A stretch of 64,000 bases of DNA from Brachyhypopomus gauderio (GCF_052324685.1 NC_135218.1:10227016-10291015), one strand, 5' to 3'. Shown: positions 27,384 to 42,167, counted from the first letter of the stretch. Numbers and translations are program-made. The notes: generated by a model not told the origin, from the letters alone.

Positions 27384-29965
27384 GTCTGTGGTCACTACAG
27401 TACACCTCTTGCTGCTTGATCAATGTCTAAGGTTCCTCTGTGGGAATGTTGTGTTCTGGCACTTTACTCCAGATGTTCACAGAAAAGAGTGACGGTCTGA
27501 AAAACAGAGACAGAAGCAGCCAAGTCACAAGTCCAAAGCGGCATGGGAAAAATCTAAAGGCAATGTGTGCATCTCTCATAATTCTGTACCAGAGCGCAAT
27601 ACTGGTAAGTCTCCAAATACGTTTTCCCTCATCTGCACAAAGTAATTCAAAAGTAATTCAAACATATATCTAATAGTCTTACATTTAGGCTTCGAAGAGT
27701 TTTTCTATTCGATTTCTCACAACCAATAACATTTTAAGCTCCCTAAACTAAGCTTCTTTCGCACAGAAGACCTTGCATGATCTTAAAGCCACGCACCGAA
27801 AGGTTGATCAAACATGAGCTACTATACACCCGCGATAGCTCCATATTTATACTGTATCAATTTATGCCTCAGGAGTCTCCTAACCATAACCCTAATCCTA
27901 GTACCGTCTTAACCGAAGTCACAGACTACAGCCGTAGTCTATTAGAAAATGAACCTTAAGATTTAGTTTAGTAAATCTTAAATATTTTACCCTTTTGTCG
28001 TTGCGAGTAGTCTATGCAAAACGAATTTATCTACGATGTAAACTGTCGTTACGCACCTGGCCACGTCCGGAAGACACGCGTGTGTAACGTGGTTATGGTG
28101 GATCAACAAGGGAAATCGCTTTAAAAATTATTAAAGACAATTTCACATTTCACGATCTTAACACAGGGAGTATCCCAAAACATCCAAAACTCTTAGCAGC
28201 TGTCCTAGTTTTATTTGTCAAAACTTGTTAGCACAGCGTACTAACGGTTTCCATCGTGACGGATCTCCAGTTGTGTTTTTAACCTAGTTCCGTGTGGGAG
28301 TCGTTTTTACCTTCATCTTTTCCCCGTTTATTACAGACATGAGCAAATATAATTATGATAGAACCGCCATTTCCGTGTCGGAGTCCAACGTTCATCCCTT
28401 AACAAAAAGGTAGTATACTTAAAGTTCATTTTATTAAGTATACTTCAGTATAAGTATAGCAAGTGTATGTGTGTGTACACATCTTTTTGCTTAGGGTTCA
28501 AGCGAGCATTACAATTCAGCTGTCCACCTTCACATCCCCACATTTATGTTAAATAGTATCGTTACAAATATGCTGGCTTGTAGCCATGAAATAAGACAAG
28601 GATTTTTTAATTTAAATATCAGTTTTGTATTTAATAATTTCTCGGAATAACAATCATCCCAATTCACATGAAGTGGTTTCATCAGCTCAAGTGTCATATA
28701 CTCGAGAACGATATTTTACATCATTTTAAGTTACATGTTAAGCTTTACCTACTGAAAAGCAGTATTATTCGATCATTACTGACATTTGTCATTCGTTTAC
28801 CTATGTCAAAATGCATGACTCTGGTATAAATAGTACGGTATGAAAAAATGGTCTACAAAAAACGTCCTAAATCCTACAGAAATGCGCAGACATCCATTCA
28901 AAAAAAGTGTAGGTATAGAACATCAGCCCTTTCTCATTTCTGTTGAATAAAGCACAGATTTGTAATGTTTAGACCTTTGCCACTGCATTGCACTTTCCAT
29001 TTCATTTCATATTAACGTGCGAAACAAACTGCCAGTGTTACACTGTGACCCTGAGACAGTTGCACCTTTTCTGCATGTGTAACTGCACATACTCCATCAT
29101 GTGTAGTACGACGTGTGTTCCTTAACCCATCATTTATCATTTGGAAGGCAGTTAATGTAAGCCTATTCTCCAAGATTAGGTAGTCCTAAATGACGTGCCT
29201 CTCATGCATGCACACACAAATATACATTTTGACGTTTAAGTACAATCTCTCGCAGAAACGGAATATAAAAATAAAAAGTTTGATTCTAAAAACGTTAATC
29301 ATAGGATGCAATGTTATCCAGCGACTACAAAGTTGGACAAGAAGCAATCAGAAGTGTAATATTTATGAGTTGTGCAACCGCGGTCTGCGGTGACAGAATT
29401 GGATGGTCACATATTTGGCATTAATGTGAAGGACTGCTTCATGGCATGAGCCTGTCTGAAGACACACTATAGCCACGATGGTGAATTCGTTTGAAATGAA
29501 TTTGCGATTATCTTTGCCTAGTCCAACCACACCGCTGCATCACTTCTCTCGTGGGAGACAAGCATTGTCTAGATGTAACTGGTTTAGCATACCAGCCAAA
29601 CCAAGTGTGTGTGTGTGTGTGTGTGTGTGAATTGTAAAATGCAAATGTCACAAGATCTCACTTTTCACCCGTAGCTTAGCATACTCTACATTTGAACATA
29701 CATGTATGTTCGGCAATGAAAGGAGAGTTGAATTTATTTAGGCTATGCACACATGCAGTCCCCACTTCGTGATATATCTTCTAGTGTATATTGTAGTGAC
29801 AAATGTATAATAGTTTATGCTATAGCATATAAAACGCTCCACTTTGCACTGTGGGTCCCGGGATATATTCATCTGTTTAGTGTTCTAGCTGTGGTAATGT
29901 GAGAAAATAAGACTAGTATGTCTTACTTATGACTAGTATGATTGCGAGTCAGAAGCAGAGGACGT
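27384..29965. other. Intergenic region; B30.2 gene 5' flank and lipin 3' UTR
   Basis: No coding sequence is supported. On the minus strand a good donor (AAG|GTAAAA) near 28310 may end the first noncoding exon of the B30.2 gene; an ETS-like CCGGAAG lies near 28067. A short dispersed repeat rich in AAGTATACTT lies around 28411-28480, and a GT microsatellite at about 29606-29628. The part next to 29965 is the lipin 3' UTR. Confidence 0.45.
29733..29738 (-). terminator. Candidate polyadenylation signal of the lipin gene
   Basis: AATAAA on the minus strand, about 230 nt downstream of the lipin stop codon. It is the nearest canonical hexamer. Confidence 0.4.
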
Positions 29966-30175
29966 CTAGAGTGAGGAGAGGTCCAGTGCAGGCAGGGGCT
30001 CTCGCCAGTAGCTAAAGTGGCTAAATTCTGGGTAATCGAAGGACGTAGTCCGGCCTTTAGACAGCAGAGGAAAGACATGTTCCACCATCTCACTGAGGTG
30101 GTTGTACCTGGGAAACACAAGCAAAAGTTTAACACCCATTATAATACATATTTTTTATTGTCCGTGATCTTGGTT

Positions 30176-30222
<47 letters not shown>

Positions 30223-31421
30223 TTACTCACGAGGACTTGAAGCCCTTGCTTTTCTCCTGTATGAGCTCTCCTTTAGGATTCACAGTGAAGATACGCGTCT
30301 CCGGCACTCCGACTTTCTTATATGCGAACACGTCCTACACCCACACCAACGCCACCACGCCGAGACACACACACAGATACACGTTAGTCTGTGAAAACCT
30401 TTCACACACCACGAGCGTCTAAGAGACGTGTTGAATCTGCTGGTTCCCCTTCACCCGATGGGAGTCGTGCTTACATTGACCCTGTTACCAAAAGCAGCGT
30501 AGAAAGGTTGTTGATGTGGATTGAAAAGTTCTCTAATGTCATTCAGGCACGTGATCTTGAACACTTCTGGTTTCTTCTCAATCACTTCCCTATAAACAAG
30601 AGGTGAGCAATGTATTAAGAGTACATCAAAACCACTCAATAGCACAACAAAGGTCAACCACCAGAGGGCGCGTGTCCATGTACCTGTGTAGAGCTGAGAA
30701 TAAGCTGCTGGGCGCGAGTAGCACTGGCCCTTTAGGCAATACGGTGCCTTTTTCATTCACCCACTGCAAGTATCCCTTAGTGATGTCGGCCATGCCTATG
30801 GCACGGGCTGAACAGTACAGGAACTTGTAGCCATTTCTGGGGAAAAGCAGTAACAGACACACACACAACTCTAGCCTTGGTATCATTTTGCTCAGGGTAC
30901 CACCACCATGCTACCATGCCTTGATTCTTCTGTTGGAAATGCGTGTGTTGGAAGTTGGAAGTGCTTGTGTCTCTGGGTCAGCAGGTCTGGTATGAGGGTG
31001 TTGTGTGAAGAGTGAGGCAGCCTTTTCTTCTGCTGGTTCTGTGGGAGCGGACACACAAGGTGGAGATGTTTGCGAGCAGGCGTGTCTCTTACTGGTGTAT
31101 ACTGTGGTAAAGTTTAGCAATGCCTTGGTGGGTCCAATCTTTTCCGAACTGTGGCAGAATATGACCCAGCGCATCCGACCTGGAATTGCAAAGTTTAACA
31201 ATGTTAGTCACACAGACTTATGTGAAATTGTCAAATCACACACAAACACACACGCCTGCACATATACGCACTTGGTGATGGTGCCGTCAATATCTGAGAT
31301 GATGACTTTATCATCCCAGTTCCACAGATAGATGGCTGCTTCACAACGACAGGTTCCCTGGTACTGAGTAGTTACACTGAACACAATAGTGTTTGCTCCC
31401 TCCCGTAAATTCAGACTTTCC

Positions 31422-31460
<39 letters not shown>

Positions 31461-34400
31461 TAAGGTTAGTATGAATATGAGTAAGGAGAGTGTGTATAAA
31501 CAGGACGGGGGTGGGCCTCTGTGTGGTAGGTGCACAGGTTAGTGGAGCTCGTACTATCTGCTGGGAGCTGAGGCGGAGGGTCTTGCAGTACAGCTGACTC
31601 AAGACCTGCGTGGCCGCAGTGGCTTCAACTCCACTCTTCTGCTTCATGGAGTGAGTTACATCATCGTCACTGGACAGCTGGCTGGAGTAATCCCTACGCA
31701 CACACAGACACACACAGGAATGTTGGCTTTTATTTTCACTATTAAAACAAATGGGATCCTTCTAAAGACAAAATGGTTAAGACATCCACATCTAACGTCC
31801 AGTAACTGCAAGAGCCTCTTGATACAGGAGAAGACATAATAATAATAATAATAATAATAATGTAATCATATCTTCACCCACACCTCATTGTGTATACCTG
31901 CTCAACTGCTCATTAACACAACTACCTAATCAGGCCATGACACGGCAGATGTTCACACTCACAATTCAAGGTATGAAGAGCATCTCTGAATGCACATGTC
32001 AGACCTTGAAGCAGATGGGCTACAGCATCAGAAAAACACAGCAGGTGCCACTCCTGTTTGCTAAGAACAGGCAAATGAGCCTATAATCTGCCTGGGCTCA
32101 CCAAACTGGACCACAGAAGACTGTAAAAACATTGTCTGGTCTGACAAGTGTCGATGTCTGCAGCGACGTTCAGATTGTAGGGTCAGAATTTGTTGTAAAC
32201 AACATGAAAGCATGACTCCACCCTGCCGTATCAACAGATCATGCTGCTAGTGGTGGTGTAATGGTGGATATTTTCTTGGCACACATGGGGACCCTTAAAA
32301 CCAGCTGAACATTGTTTAAATGCCACAGCCTATCAGAGTATTGTTGCAGACTGTGTGCATCCTTTTATGACCACAGTGTGTGCATCTTCTGATGGCTCCT
32401 CCCTGCAGGTTAACGTGCCATTTCCATGCTCAAATCATCTCAAACTAGTTTCTTGAACATGACAATGAGTTCATTGTTCTTAAATGGCTTTCAGTCACCA
32501 GATTCAATCCATCATAGCACCTTTGGGATGTGGTGAAACAGGAGATTCACAGCATGCATAGTGCAATCATGTCAATATGGACCAACATCTCTGAGGAATG
32601 TTTCCAGCAACTTGCTAAATCTATGTCACGAGGAATTAAGGCAGATCACAAGGCTAAAAGGGGCCCAACCCAGTACAAGCAAGGCACACCTACTAAAGTG
32701 GCTAATGAATGCGTTTCCACAAGTAAAAAGACAAAAGGATAAAGGACAATGAGCGTAAACACAAACATGGGTCTTACTTAAGTGAGGGAGGTACGTGGGA
32801 GGAAGAGGATAAGTGGGAGGAAGAGGAGGCCTCAAGCTGATTTTCACCTGAGCTTGGCTTAGAACTTGCCTAAGAAAAGAAGAAATGAAGAATAAAATAA
32901 AATGAGACAAATGATGTAACTTCAATTCTGTTCTCCTCAACTGTGTGGTGATGGAGGATTAAGAAATAACTGGAGCAGAAGTGGTGTCAGAATTCAGCAT
33001 TGAGCAGGACTCTGGCCTCAGCAGCCGAGACTCATTGCTTATCGTGGACTCCTTCCTTCTACAACTGCACCTGGTTATTGTCCATGTCCCTCCTTCTCCA
33101 GGAGAACCACCAGCGGCCAGACTTCTTGGGCATCTTAACCTTTACCAGCTGTTCAACTGCAGTCTGAGTGAAGACAGGTTGAAAAACACTTTCTCGTTCA
33201 TACAGTGAGTCATGCGTCAGGGGCTGCATGTACCATTCAGCTCTTAATTCCATGAGTAACTGGATTAAGCTTTCTAAACTATAACAGGTGTGTGTACCTT
33301 TGGCAAATTTTTCTGGAATGCTTGCATTGACAGAATCATCGGAGCAGCAACTGCCCAGTTGTAGTAACTAAAAAAGTAAGCATCAGAAAATCAGTCACCA
33401 TCAGTCATTAGCAGGCAAAACATGCTATTTCCCCCTCTTGAAAAACACCTACACATTGTTGTTGTGTTTTATAAATTAGAAGAATTTCACCAACTTCGAA
33501 TTGATGCAAACGACAAGGTTTGGATCTTCAATAATTCCAGGATTGTTCACAAGGTCTTGATACTTGACAATATGCTCCATAAACTTCTCTGCAACCAAGA
33601 GCACAGGAAATGCATGCTTGGACGACTGTCTCCGAGTCAACAGTGACGCTCGAGGACAGCCGACCTCTCCTTTCCCATCATGCACCCTTTGTCTACCTTT
33701 GTTGATCTGCTTGGTGTGGTCCTTGGTCCCGCAGAGGGACATGGAGACGTCCAGCGTGTCAGTGGTGGAGTCAGACAGGTACTCCATGCCACTGTCCACG
33801 TTGCCTGTACTCAGAGGTGGAGGGGACTGTTGGTCGGACTGTGGGGAGGGCAGGTGGGCGGAGCTGAGCTCGGTGCCAGGTCGCAGAGCTGAGTCGCTGT
33901 CACTGGACAAAGAGTCAAATGGGACAAAGGAACGGGGAGTCCAATTATGACGAGCCTGCTTATTACTGCGTTTTTATTGGACCAAACTGAAAAATAAGCT
34001 GTGATGCATACACACACAGATTCGTTGCAAGCTGTTACTGCAGAGCAGTAGAGTACAGCATGTGTGCCATAGACCAGTCACCCAGGAAAGATGCAGGGGA
34101 ATTTAAACTCTCACCTTCTTGGGAAATACAGTGCAACCATCTCGGGGTCTAGACTGGATAAGTCATCCAGATAGATGTCTGCTGGCCCTAAATGCTGACT
34201 GCGCTTGCCTGTGCACAAAATCAAAATGAGAGATTGTGAAAAAGGAAACTCGTTCATCTGGATTTAAGGAAAGCGATGTTCAAATTCAATTCAACTCATT
34301 ACAACAGTGTTGAATTTCACAGTGTGGATGTGCAGGTCCTAAAGCCCACCCTTTTTCTTTTCCTGGGGTTCTGTTGCCTTAGACAGGGATTGGGAGGAGC

Positions 34401-36524
34401 CTGGCACCTCCTCCAATCGGATGTCTGCTTTCGTGGGTTGAGTCTCTGCATCCTTATTGGTCTGTTGAGTCTCCCCGCATGCCCCTCCCTCCTCCTCAGC
34501 TTGTCCTTTGGTGAAAGTTTCAATGCTACCGTCTTTGTCCGCCAAAGCTACCTCTGCTGTGCTTTGCTGAGTGGTCTTACTGATTGAGTCCATTGAGGTA
34601 GCTAATGTTTCTGAACAACCCATGCTAACAGCATCAACCCCATACCTCTGGTGGTCAGGGGAATATGACACAACAGTATTTGCACCAATGGCATGAGAAA
34701 TGCCGATTAAGCTAGTGCCGTTAGCGCAGTTATGTGTATTAGCAATTTTGGCATTACAGTCTGTGCTACATGTGCTAATTGTGTTAACCATGAAATCGAC
34801 TGGACCATCCAGAGCGTTCGTTCCCGATACGTGCTGTGGATCCGCCCTGTCTGCAGGCTGCACGGTCTCCCCTTGGGCCAGCCTGAGTAGGGATGCCTGC
34901 AATCTGGGCTGAGAAGCGTCCGACGTTTCATTCGGCGTGGAATGTGAAACTCTAGGCAGGTTATCCGAGAGACAAGGCTCCGTTATAAAAGTCCGAGGTT
35001 CTGGTCTCAGCACAGTTACCATTGTGAGGGGGGCGGAGGACTCCATGTCGAATGAAGCCTGCCGCTGAATGGTGCGGAAGTGGGAGTGGTCAGAGGGGAT
35101 TATGGGGGAGTGGTTAGAGGGGAGGAAAGGGGAGGAGGGAACACGGGGCAGCTCTCCGGGTCGTTCTGTCTGGCACACCTTAAGAGTCAGACACACATCA
35201 TCAATTAGGTTTTCATTCTCAGGCACAGCAAGGTCACTTTTAAGGTTGTAAAAGGGGAGGGGGTGAAAATACGACACCTTGGGAAAACCTCCCCAGTTCC
35301 ACTGCATTTGAGGGCCTGGTGTCTCCTGAGGCTTCACCAACAACTCAGAGTCACTCTTGGGGGATGAAGAACGACTACAGAAAACACTGGAGAGAGGGAG
35401 GGAGGGAGGGAGAGAGAGAGAGAGAGAGAGAGAAAAGAGGTGGAGAAGGACAAAGAATACATTTTATTTATTGTATTAGGAGAAGAGATGGGATTACATT
35501 AAGGTGCAAAGGTTCAGGTGATGATGAATGTTGATACCTCTCAACAGGAGAACACTCTTGATCAGAATGGGGATGCAGGTCTTTGGTCTGAGAACAAGTC
35601 AGATCCTCGCTTGGCTCCTCAGAAAGAGAGTAGTACACAGACTTACTGTGGAAACACACACACACACACACACACACACAATTGATCAATTCTGATCAGC
35701 TATTGATGTTGAGACTTAAACATATCATTGACTGACAGGAGCTTCAATGTAACTACAAACCAAACACACCTGGTCATCATGAGTGACACCGTCTCCTCTT
35801 TACTGAGCTCCTGCTCCGGGGTTCCCCTCTCCTCCGAGGACGAGCTGCCCTCCTCCCGGAGGTGTGCGTCAGAGCGGGCGCGTTTCCGCCTTCGTTTCTT
35901 CCGCCGGGAGGAGGAAGACGAGGCGGTACTGGAGGGAGACTCCATCACCTCAGAAACCTGTAGAACCTCGCTGGGAATGGGGGAGGTGCAGAGATGGGCC
36001 GGCACCCCTGCCTGACACAGCGATGGTAGTGATGACTCACATGTTTTACAGCCCTCTGAAAATAAGGCATGTTAGCTTCTGATGACCATTTCATCACCTT
36101 ATAGCACATACCTCCAAGTTTTCGCTTTCCTCCACAAAGAACGCCTCTCCATTGTCCCCGAGTTTCATGTGCAGGTCGACGGGCTCACCATTGATCTCAA
36201 TATCCACCTGAAAATACAATGGCAGACAACAAAGAATAAGACCCCCCGCCACAGAGTAATCCAGCCTTCTAGTCCGTTCCACAGGCCCTGCTCTGTAGAC
36301 GGGCGGTCCATGTTCCCCAAACCGTGCCTCACCACTTTCTCCTTGGAGCGCAGGACTCCCAGTTTGCCGAAGCGCACATGGAAAGGGGAGCACTGGAGAC
36401 TGCCGTCCGGCTGCCGCACGACGATGACGTCAATCCCACCGGTCAGCGTGGCGGGGTTGAGGCCACGATAAAGCTCCTTCACGGTCACAAAGACCGTCTC
36501 TGCCAACTGACCCACGTAGTTCAT
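29966..36524 (-). CDS. lpin3: Phosphatidate phosphatase lipin-3-like, with a one-base excess in one exon
   Basis: Lipins are Mg-dependent phosphatidate phosphatases making diacylglycerol, and nuclear co-regulators. Coding exons: 36333-36524, 36112-36207, 35770-36011, 35538-35645, 34350-35374, 34115-34208, 33697-33902, 33495-33588, 33298-33367, 33071-33163, 32778-32869, 31555-31693, 31272-31420, 31093-31180, 30684-30836, 30475-30589, 30231-30334 and 29966-30107. The N-LIP domain starts [21 protein letters not shown] polybasic nuclear signal [11 protein letters not shown] lies at about residue 132. The catalytic HAD motif DIDGT is at about 860-864, followed by LGHIL (the LXXIL motif) and [50 protein letters not shown] and [12 protein letters not shown] favour lipin-3 over 1 and 2. 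Exon 31093-31180 is 88 bp where 87 is expected, breaking the frame (see findings). The donor at 33495 is weak. The 1025-bp exon makes the protein about 1066 residues if the frame is ignored (human lipin-3 about 850). Confidence 0.92.
31424..31457. repeat. (CA)n forming the acceptor tract of a lipin exon
   Basis: On the coding strand this is a TG run ending directly in TTAG, the acceptor of the exon that encodes the catalytic DIDGT motif (exon start 31420). The tract takes the place of a normal polypyrimidine stretch. Confidence 0.9.
31838..31861. repeat. (AAT)n microsatellite
   Basis: About eight AAT units in a lipin intron, immediately left of a decayed Tc1 element. Confidence 0.85.
31890..32715 (+). 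mobile_element. Decayed Tc1/mariner transposon of a third family, in a lipin intron
   Basis: Plus-strand sequence retains recognisable Tc1 blocks: GGACCACAGAAGACTG, TGTCTGGTCTGACAAGTG (the WSD region with the first catalytic Asp), GTGCATCCTTTTATGACCAC, TTCTTGAACATGACAATGAG and CATAGCACCTTTGGGATGTG near the HLWDV region. A right-end CCTACTAAAGTGGCTAATG marks the 3' end. There are many stops and indels, so it is inactive. It lies between lipin exons 31555-31693 and 32778-32869, opposite to the gene. Confidence 0.8.
35656..35680. repeat. (CA)n beside a lipin acceptor
   Basis: On the coding strand a TG run followed by TTTCCACAG forms the acceptor of lipin exon 35538-35645. A (GA)n tract at about 35409-35433 lies in the next intron. 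Confidence 0.88.
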
Positions 36525-36921
36525 GGTCTGGGACTGAAAGTACAAAAAATATATATAAAAATATGGTAATATGAACACCAACAACTTATTAGATTTAATG
36601 ACGATCGTATTGAAAAGAGTAGATAGTAAGATGTATGCTCAAGATAAGTGACAAACCGCTCTTCCAAAAACAATTTAAGCTCATAGCACCAACACAAAGA
36701 AAACAACACTAGAATTAAATAATAATATTCAGTATGAAGTAGCAAATATTTCTTTTTCTGGGTCAATTGTTTTATCAAACAAAATAGTGACTTAACAGCC
36801 TCTTTTAACTGTAACTACATTTCAATAACATTTCAAACATTTGCACAATGACTCGGTGACAAGCCTGTAGTAACAGTTAGCTATGACTGTGTTCCATGGG
36901 TACAAAGAAACAGAATGACGG

Positions 36922-37175
36922 AGTCAGGGTAGGATCTGGGTTAGTCAGGGTAGGATATGCGTTAGTCAGGGTCGGATCTGGGAAAATCAGGGTAGAATCT
37001 GGATAAATCAGGGTAGAATCTGGATAAATCAGGGTAGGATCTGGATAAATCAGGGTAGGATCTGGATAAATCAGGGTAGAATCTGGATAAATCAGGGTAG
37101 AATCTGGATAAATCAGGGTAGAATCTGGATAAATCAAGGTAGGATCTGGATAATCAGGGTAGGATCTGAAGCTTC
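36922..37175. repeat. About 21-bp minisatellite, about 12 copies
   Basis: Head-to-tail copies of TCAGGGTAGAATCTGGATAA plus A, with GGATC/GAATC variants, in intron 1 of the lipin gene. The repetitive minus-strand frame across it is an artefact of the 21-bp period. Confidence 0.9.
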
Positions 37176-38949
37176 CGCAAAAACGATTACACCTTCTCAC
37201 TGAAAAGAATTAGCTAGAAACTTGGGCCTTCCCCTGAAAGTCAACAAGCTGAATCATCTGTCCACGATCCAAACACCACCTGTTTTTTTTAGTTCTCGTC
37301 AGTCATGGTGCATTAAAATAACAGGCCAAAAAAGAGCAGTTAAAAACGCACAGGGACAACATTTCCAATTAGGAATGTGCAGCAAGTATGGCAGCATTTC
37401 AAACTTTGGGCCAACACAAAAACATAAATGCAACCTCTGTACGCAAGAATTCACTTCTCATTCAACAACATTGTAGATGGCAGGCTGTGTAGCTGGGTGG
37501 CCATTCTGGAATAATCTGGACAGATTTAACAAGTGTTTCGAGTCTGTTCCCAAGTCTAATTTAATTAGGCTATGTAATTTGCTAATTTGTTCTTCCTTAA
37601 GAGTTATCAGTTGTTTAAACAGACATAAAGAAGCGGGCCTATTGAAGACATCTGATATTTTGTAAATTTATTTTTAAACTGATTATTGTTTATTAATTTA
37701 AATGTTGATTTTATTGGTTAAAATGAAGTAAAGTAATTTGCTGTTATTAAGCTGTTAACAACTGTCCTGTTTTTATTCAAATCTATATGGTAGCCTAGCA
37801 TTCTGTCAAGAATTCAAACAGGCTGCAATTGAAATCTTGGATCATATAGAATTTTTATTATTTTATTTATTTATTGACATTTAAATGCTTAAAATATGTT
37901 CTCGACCGTGTTGCTTGCTTTTGACTATGTTAAGGTGATTTAAATCATCCCTTAAACTCAAGCCAATGGAAAATTGAAAAATGGTAGCCTATGAAAAAAT
38001 GTAACTAACCAAAGAAGAAACAAATTCGACTGACACAATTCACTGTCAGCTACAGGCCTACTAGAAAAGTAGACATGGGGCCACATACCATCACTTCTTT
38101 TGATACATTTCTGCAACGTAATAAAGAAACAGGGCCTTGACTGTGAGAACACAAGTCTTTGTGATTACGTTATTGCATCCGTAGATTATAACATGCTAAA
38201 TTCGGATGCTTTCAAAACTTCACGAGTGCTCCAACTTGATCCGACTGTTTCTGTTTAATTAGCAGGCGTGACTTCAGGAACAAGACCAAACATGATTACA
38301 GATAGCTGCACTCAATCTCTGACCTCAGCGGGTGAAAAGTAGCTTACTTCAGCATGTGTTATCTTTTTATAATTTTATATTGCACTCACAGCCTCAGAAA
38401 ACATGACCAAGGAGGATCATCCAAATGGTTTAACATAGTATTAGCCATTAGCACTAATCTTTTTTCTTTTTATTCTAGTTTGATATTTTAAAATGAGGAA
38501 CTATACACCCAAGCCATAAACAGGCTGGTCATGAAAGCATCAAGTTGGCTATATCTAGACACGTCAGTGGTAATGGAGAGGAAGTATGATCTCTTACCCA
38601 CAGTGAGGGGCAGAACTGACCCTTCCCTGGAAGGCCCGATACCCTCAGCTCTCCAGTCGCCATTCGGGAGCAGAACCATCCCCATAGTTGAGACACATTA
38701 CCAGGACTACGCTACTACACCCCCCTCTCTGAATGCACACATCTCCAGGGACGACCATCTAGATGTCAGTGTGTGGAGTAGCCATGTTGGAGCGAGCCAG
38801 TGATGAAGCAGGATCTCAATCTCTCTACTCACTTCTCTCTCTGTGGTTTTACTGAGCCTGTCTGTCAGTGTCTATGTGGAATTGACAAAGATGTGAGATG
38901 CTGATAACAATATTAGAGAGACCCAGTATATTCAGCTCTCAGTAACCAC

Positions 38950-38984
<35 letters not shown>

Positions 38985-39557
38985 GACGTGCCATCAGTTT
39001 GTGTCTGACTCAGCCATTCTTTTCACTCATGCTTCTGTGCTGATTCACAAGGTGTGGCCTGTGCGCTCATGTGCACGTGGGAAGGTCTGAAAATGGACAG
39101 AGCTGAAAACAGACCTGTAAGCATTTTGTAAGCATCAAGGGCAAAGGCAGAATGTGGCCGTCACGTCACTGCCGAGGGAGAAAGAAAGTGTGGCGGCACA
39201 ACGAACCAGTCAGCGCTGGGTAATGTAGTTTATCAGACCCCAACATGGCAAGACTGCTCATTTGCCACAGATCTGTAGTTTTTGTGAGTCCTACGAGGGA
39301 CCAGATCATGTGCCAAGTGCCTGCTGGGAAATCTCCCCCACACCAGAGGAACGGGCACACCAAGATGATGAAACGGTGTACGGAGGTTTTCCTGGACAGA
39401 GTCAGTGTGGACAAGGGTTTAAAATCTCAGCTGGCAGCAGACTGAAGGAGAAGTGAAGAGTGACTGATACAGACTGGAGTCGTAGTGTTAGAGGCTTGAA
39501 GAGACTGCAGACTGCAGTCAAAGTGCTTGAGCCGTGAACACTCTCCATTCTTATCTA
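37176..39557. other. Lipin intron 1, left part; no exon supported
   Basis: AT-rich intronic sequence with a CA microsatellite at about 38952-38984. Two short plus-strand frames (about 38531-38803 and 39239-39456) lack family similarity and splice context, so I do not call them. Confidence 0.5.
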
Positions 39558-41175
<1,618 letters not shown>

Positions 41176-41309
41176 TACGTGTTCCTTACTCACACAGGTC
41201 AGAACAAATGGACAAATCCATGCTGAACTCGCTTTAATTGATATTCATCAATTTATATTCCAGAATACAAGACTCCTCTCCCTGCTCTGTAACATGAGCC
41301 CCGGAAACA

Positions 41310-41376
41310 AACAGCACTGGGAATCAAACAGCACTGGGAATCAAACAGCACTGGGAATCAAACAGCACTGGGAATC
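41310..41376. repeat. 17-bp tandem repeat, four copies
   Basis: Four head-to-tail copies of AAACAGCACTGGGAATC just right of the Tc1 element. Confidence 0.88.
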
Positions 41377-41391
41377 GTCAGACTTCATCGT

Positions 41392-41605
41392 CTACTTCGT
41401 CAGAACATCGTCGGACTTCATAGCACCCTGAACAGCCACATATGGCTGACTGGATCCACACAGTGTAAACGTGGAGGAGGGAGGGGCGGAGCCTATAGTT
41501 CCCATGTCCCTCAGCCTGACCACTCGTTCTCCTCGGGGCTCAAAGTTCTGCTCCAGATCTTCTAGGTGATGGTGTAACACTCCTCTTTCTCTTGGCAGAG
41601 AAGCC
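41392..41605 (-). CDS. Candidate orphan terminal exon, low confidence
   Basis: A minus-strand frame preceded by an acceptor-like TACACTGCAG at 41606 and ending in TAG at 41392. It encodes a charged stretch (HHLEDLEQNFEPRGERVVRL) followed by RDMGTIGSAPPSSTFTLCGS and a VAVQGAMKSDDVLTK end. The frame stays open for about 35 further codons beyond the acceptor. It resembles coding sequence more than its AT-rich surroundings, but I recognise no family and see no upstream exons. It lies in lipin intron 1 on the same strand and could be an alternative 3' end, a gene relic or chance. Confidence 0.2.
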
Positions 41606-42167
41606 CTGCAGTGTACTGAGATTAAACTGAACGCATACGTGTTTACTGTTATTAATGATTCTTCAATAAATAGTTAATGTAATCAGTGTGTATTCTTGGC
41701 TTCTAAAGCTGTTGCTTAGATGCTGAATTTATGAAATTTGCATCTGTTTGTCAAATAAAAATATAGATTTAATAGTGTCTTTTACGTACAGATAACATGT
41801 AGATCATTCTAAGTCTAAGAATATACAGTAGTCTAAAAATTAACTATGGTGGATCAGAATGAGTTCCATGTTTTAACTGTATATTAATATTATCATGTTA
41901 AGACAATATTAAGACTATATTAAGACTGTATTAAAAATTCGTTGCAGGTGTTAAGTTGCTTATTTACAATAGATACAAAAATGTACATATGGAAACTAAT
42001 TTTATTTAGTTATTAGCCTAATTTACGTTAAACTAAACAAAATAATAAAAATAAATACTAGCCATGCCAATACTATAATTTTTTTTTTAATGCAAAGTGG
42101 CTTTGATTTCCAATCGTCCAATTCCTTCATTTTTAGCAAGTGTTCACTGGAGTGTCTACTTATACAT

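Noticed and set aside
38531-39456. Two plus-strand frames (about 90 and 65 codons), one with a CSFCESYEG..H..C pattern
   Set aside because: The Cys/His spacing does not match a zinc knuckle, and there are no splice signals; intronic and opposite to lpin3.
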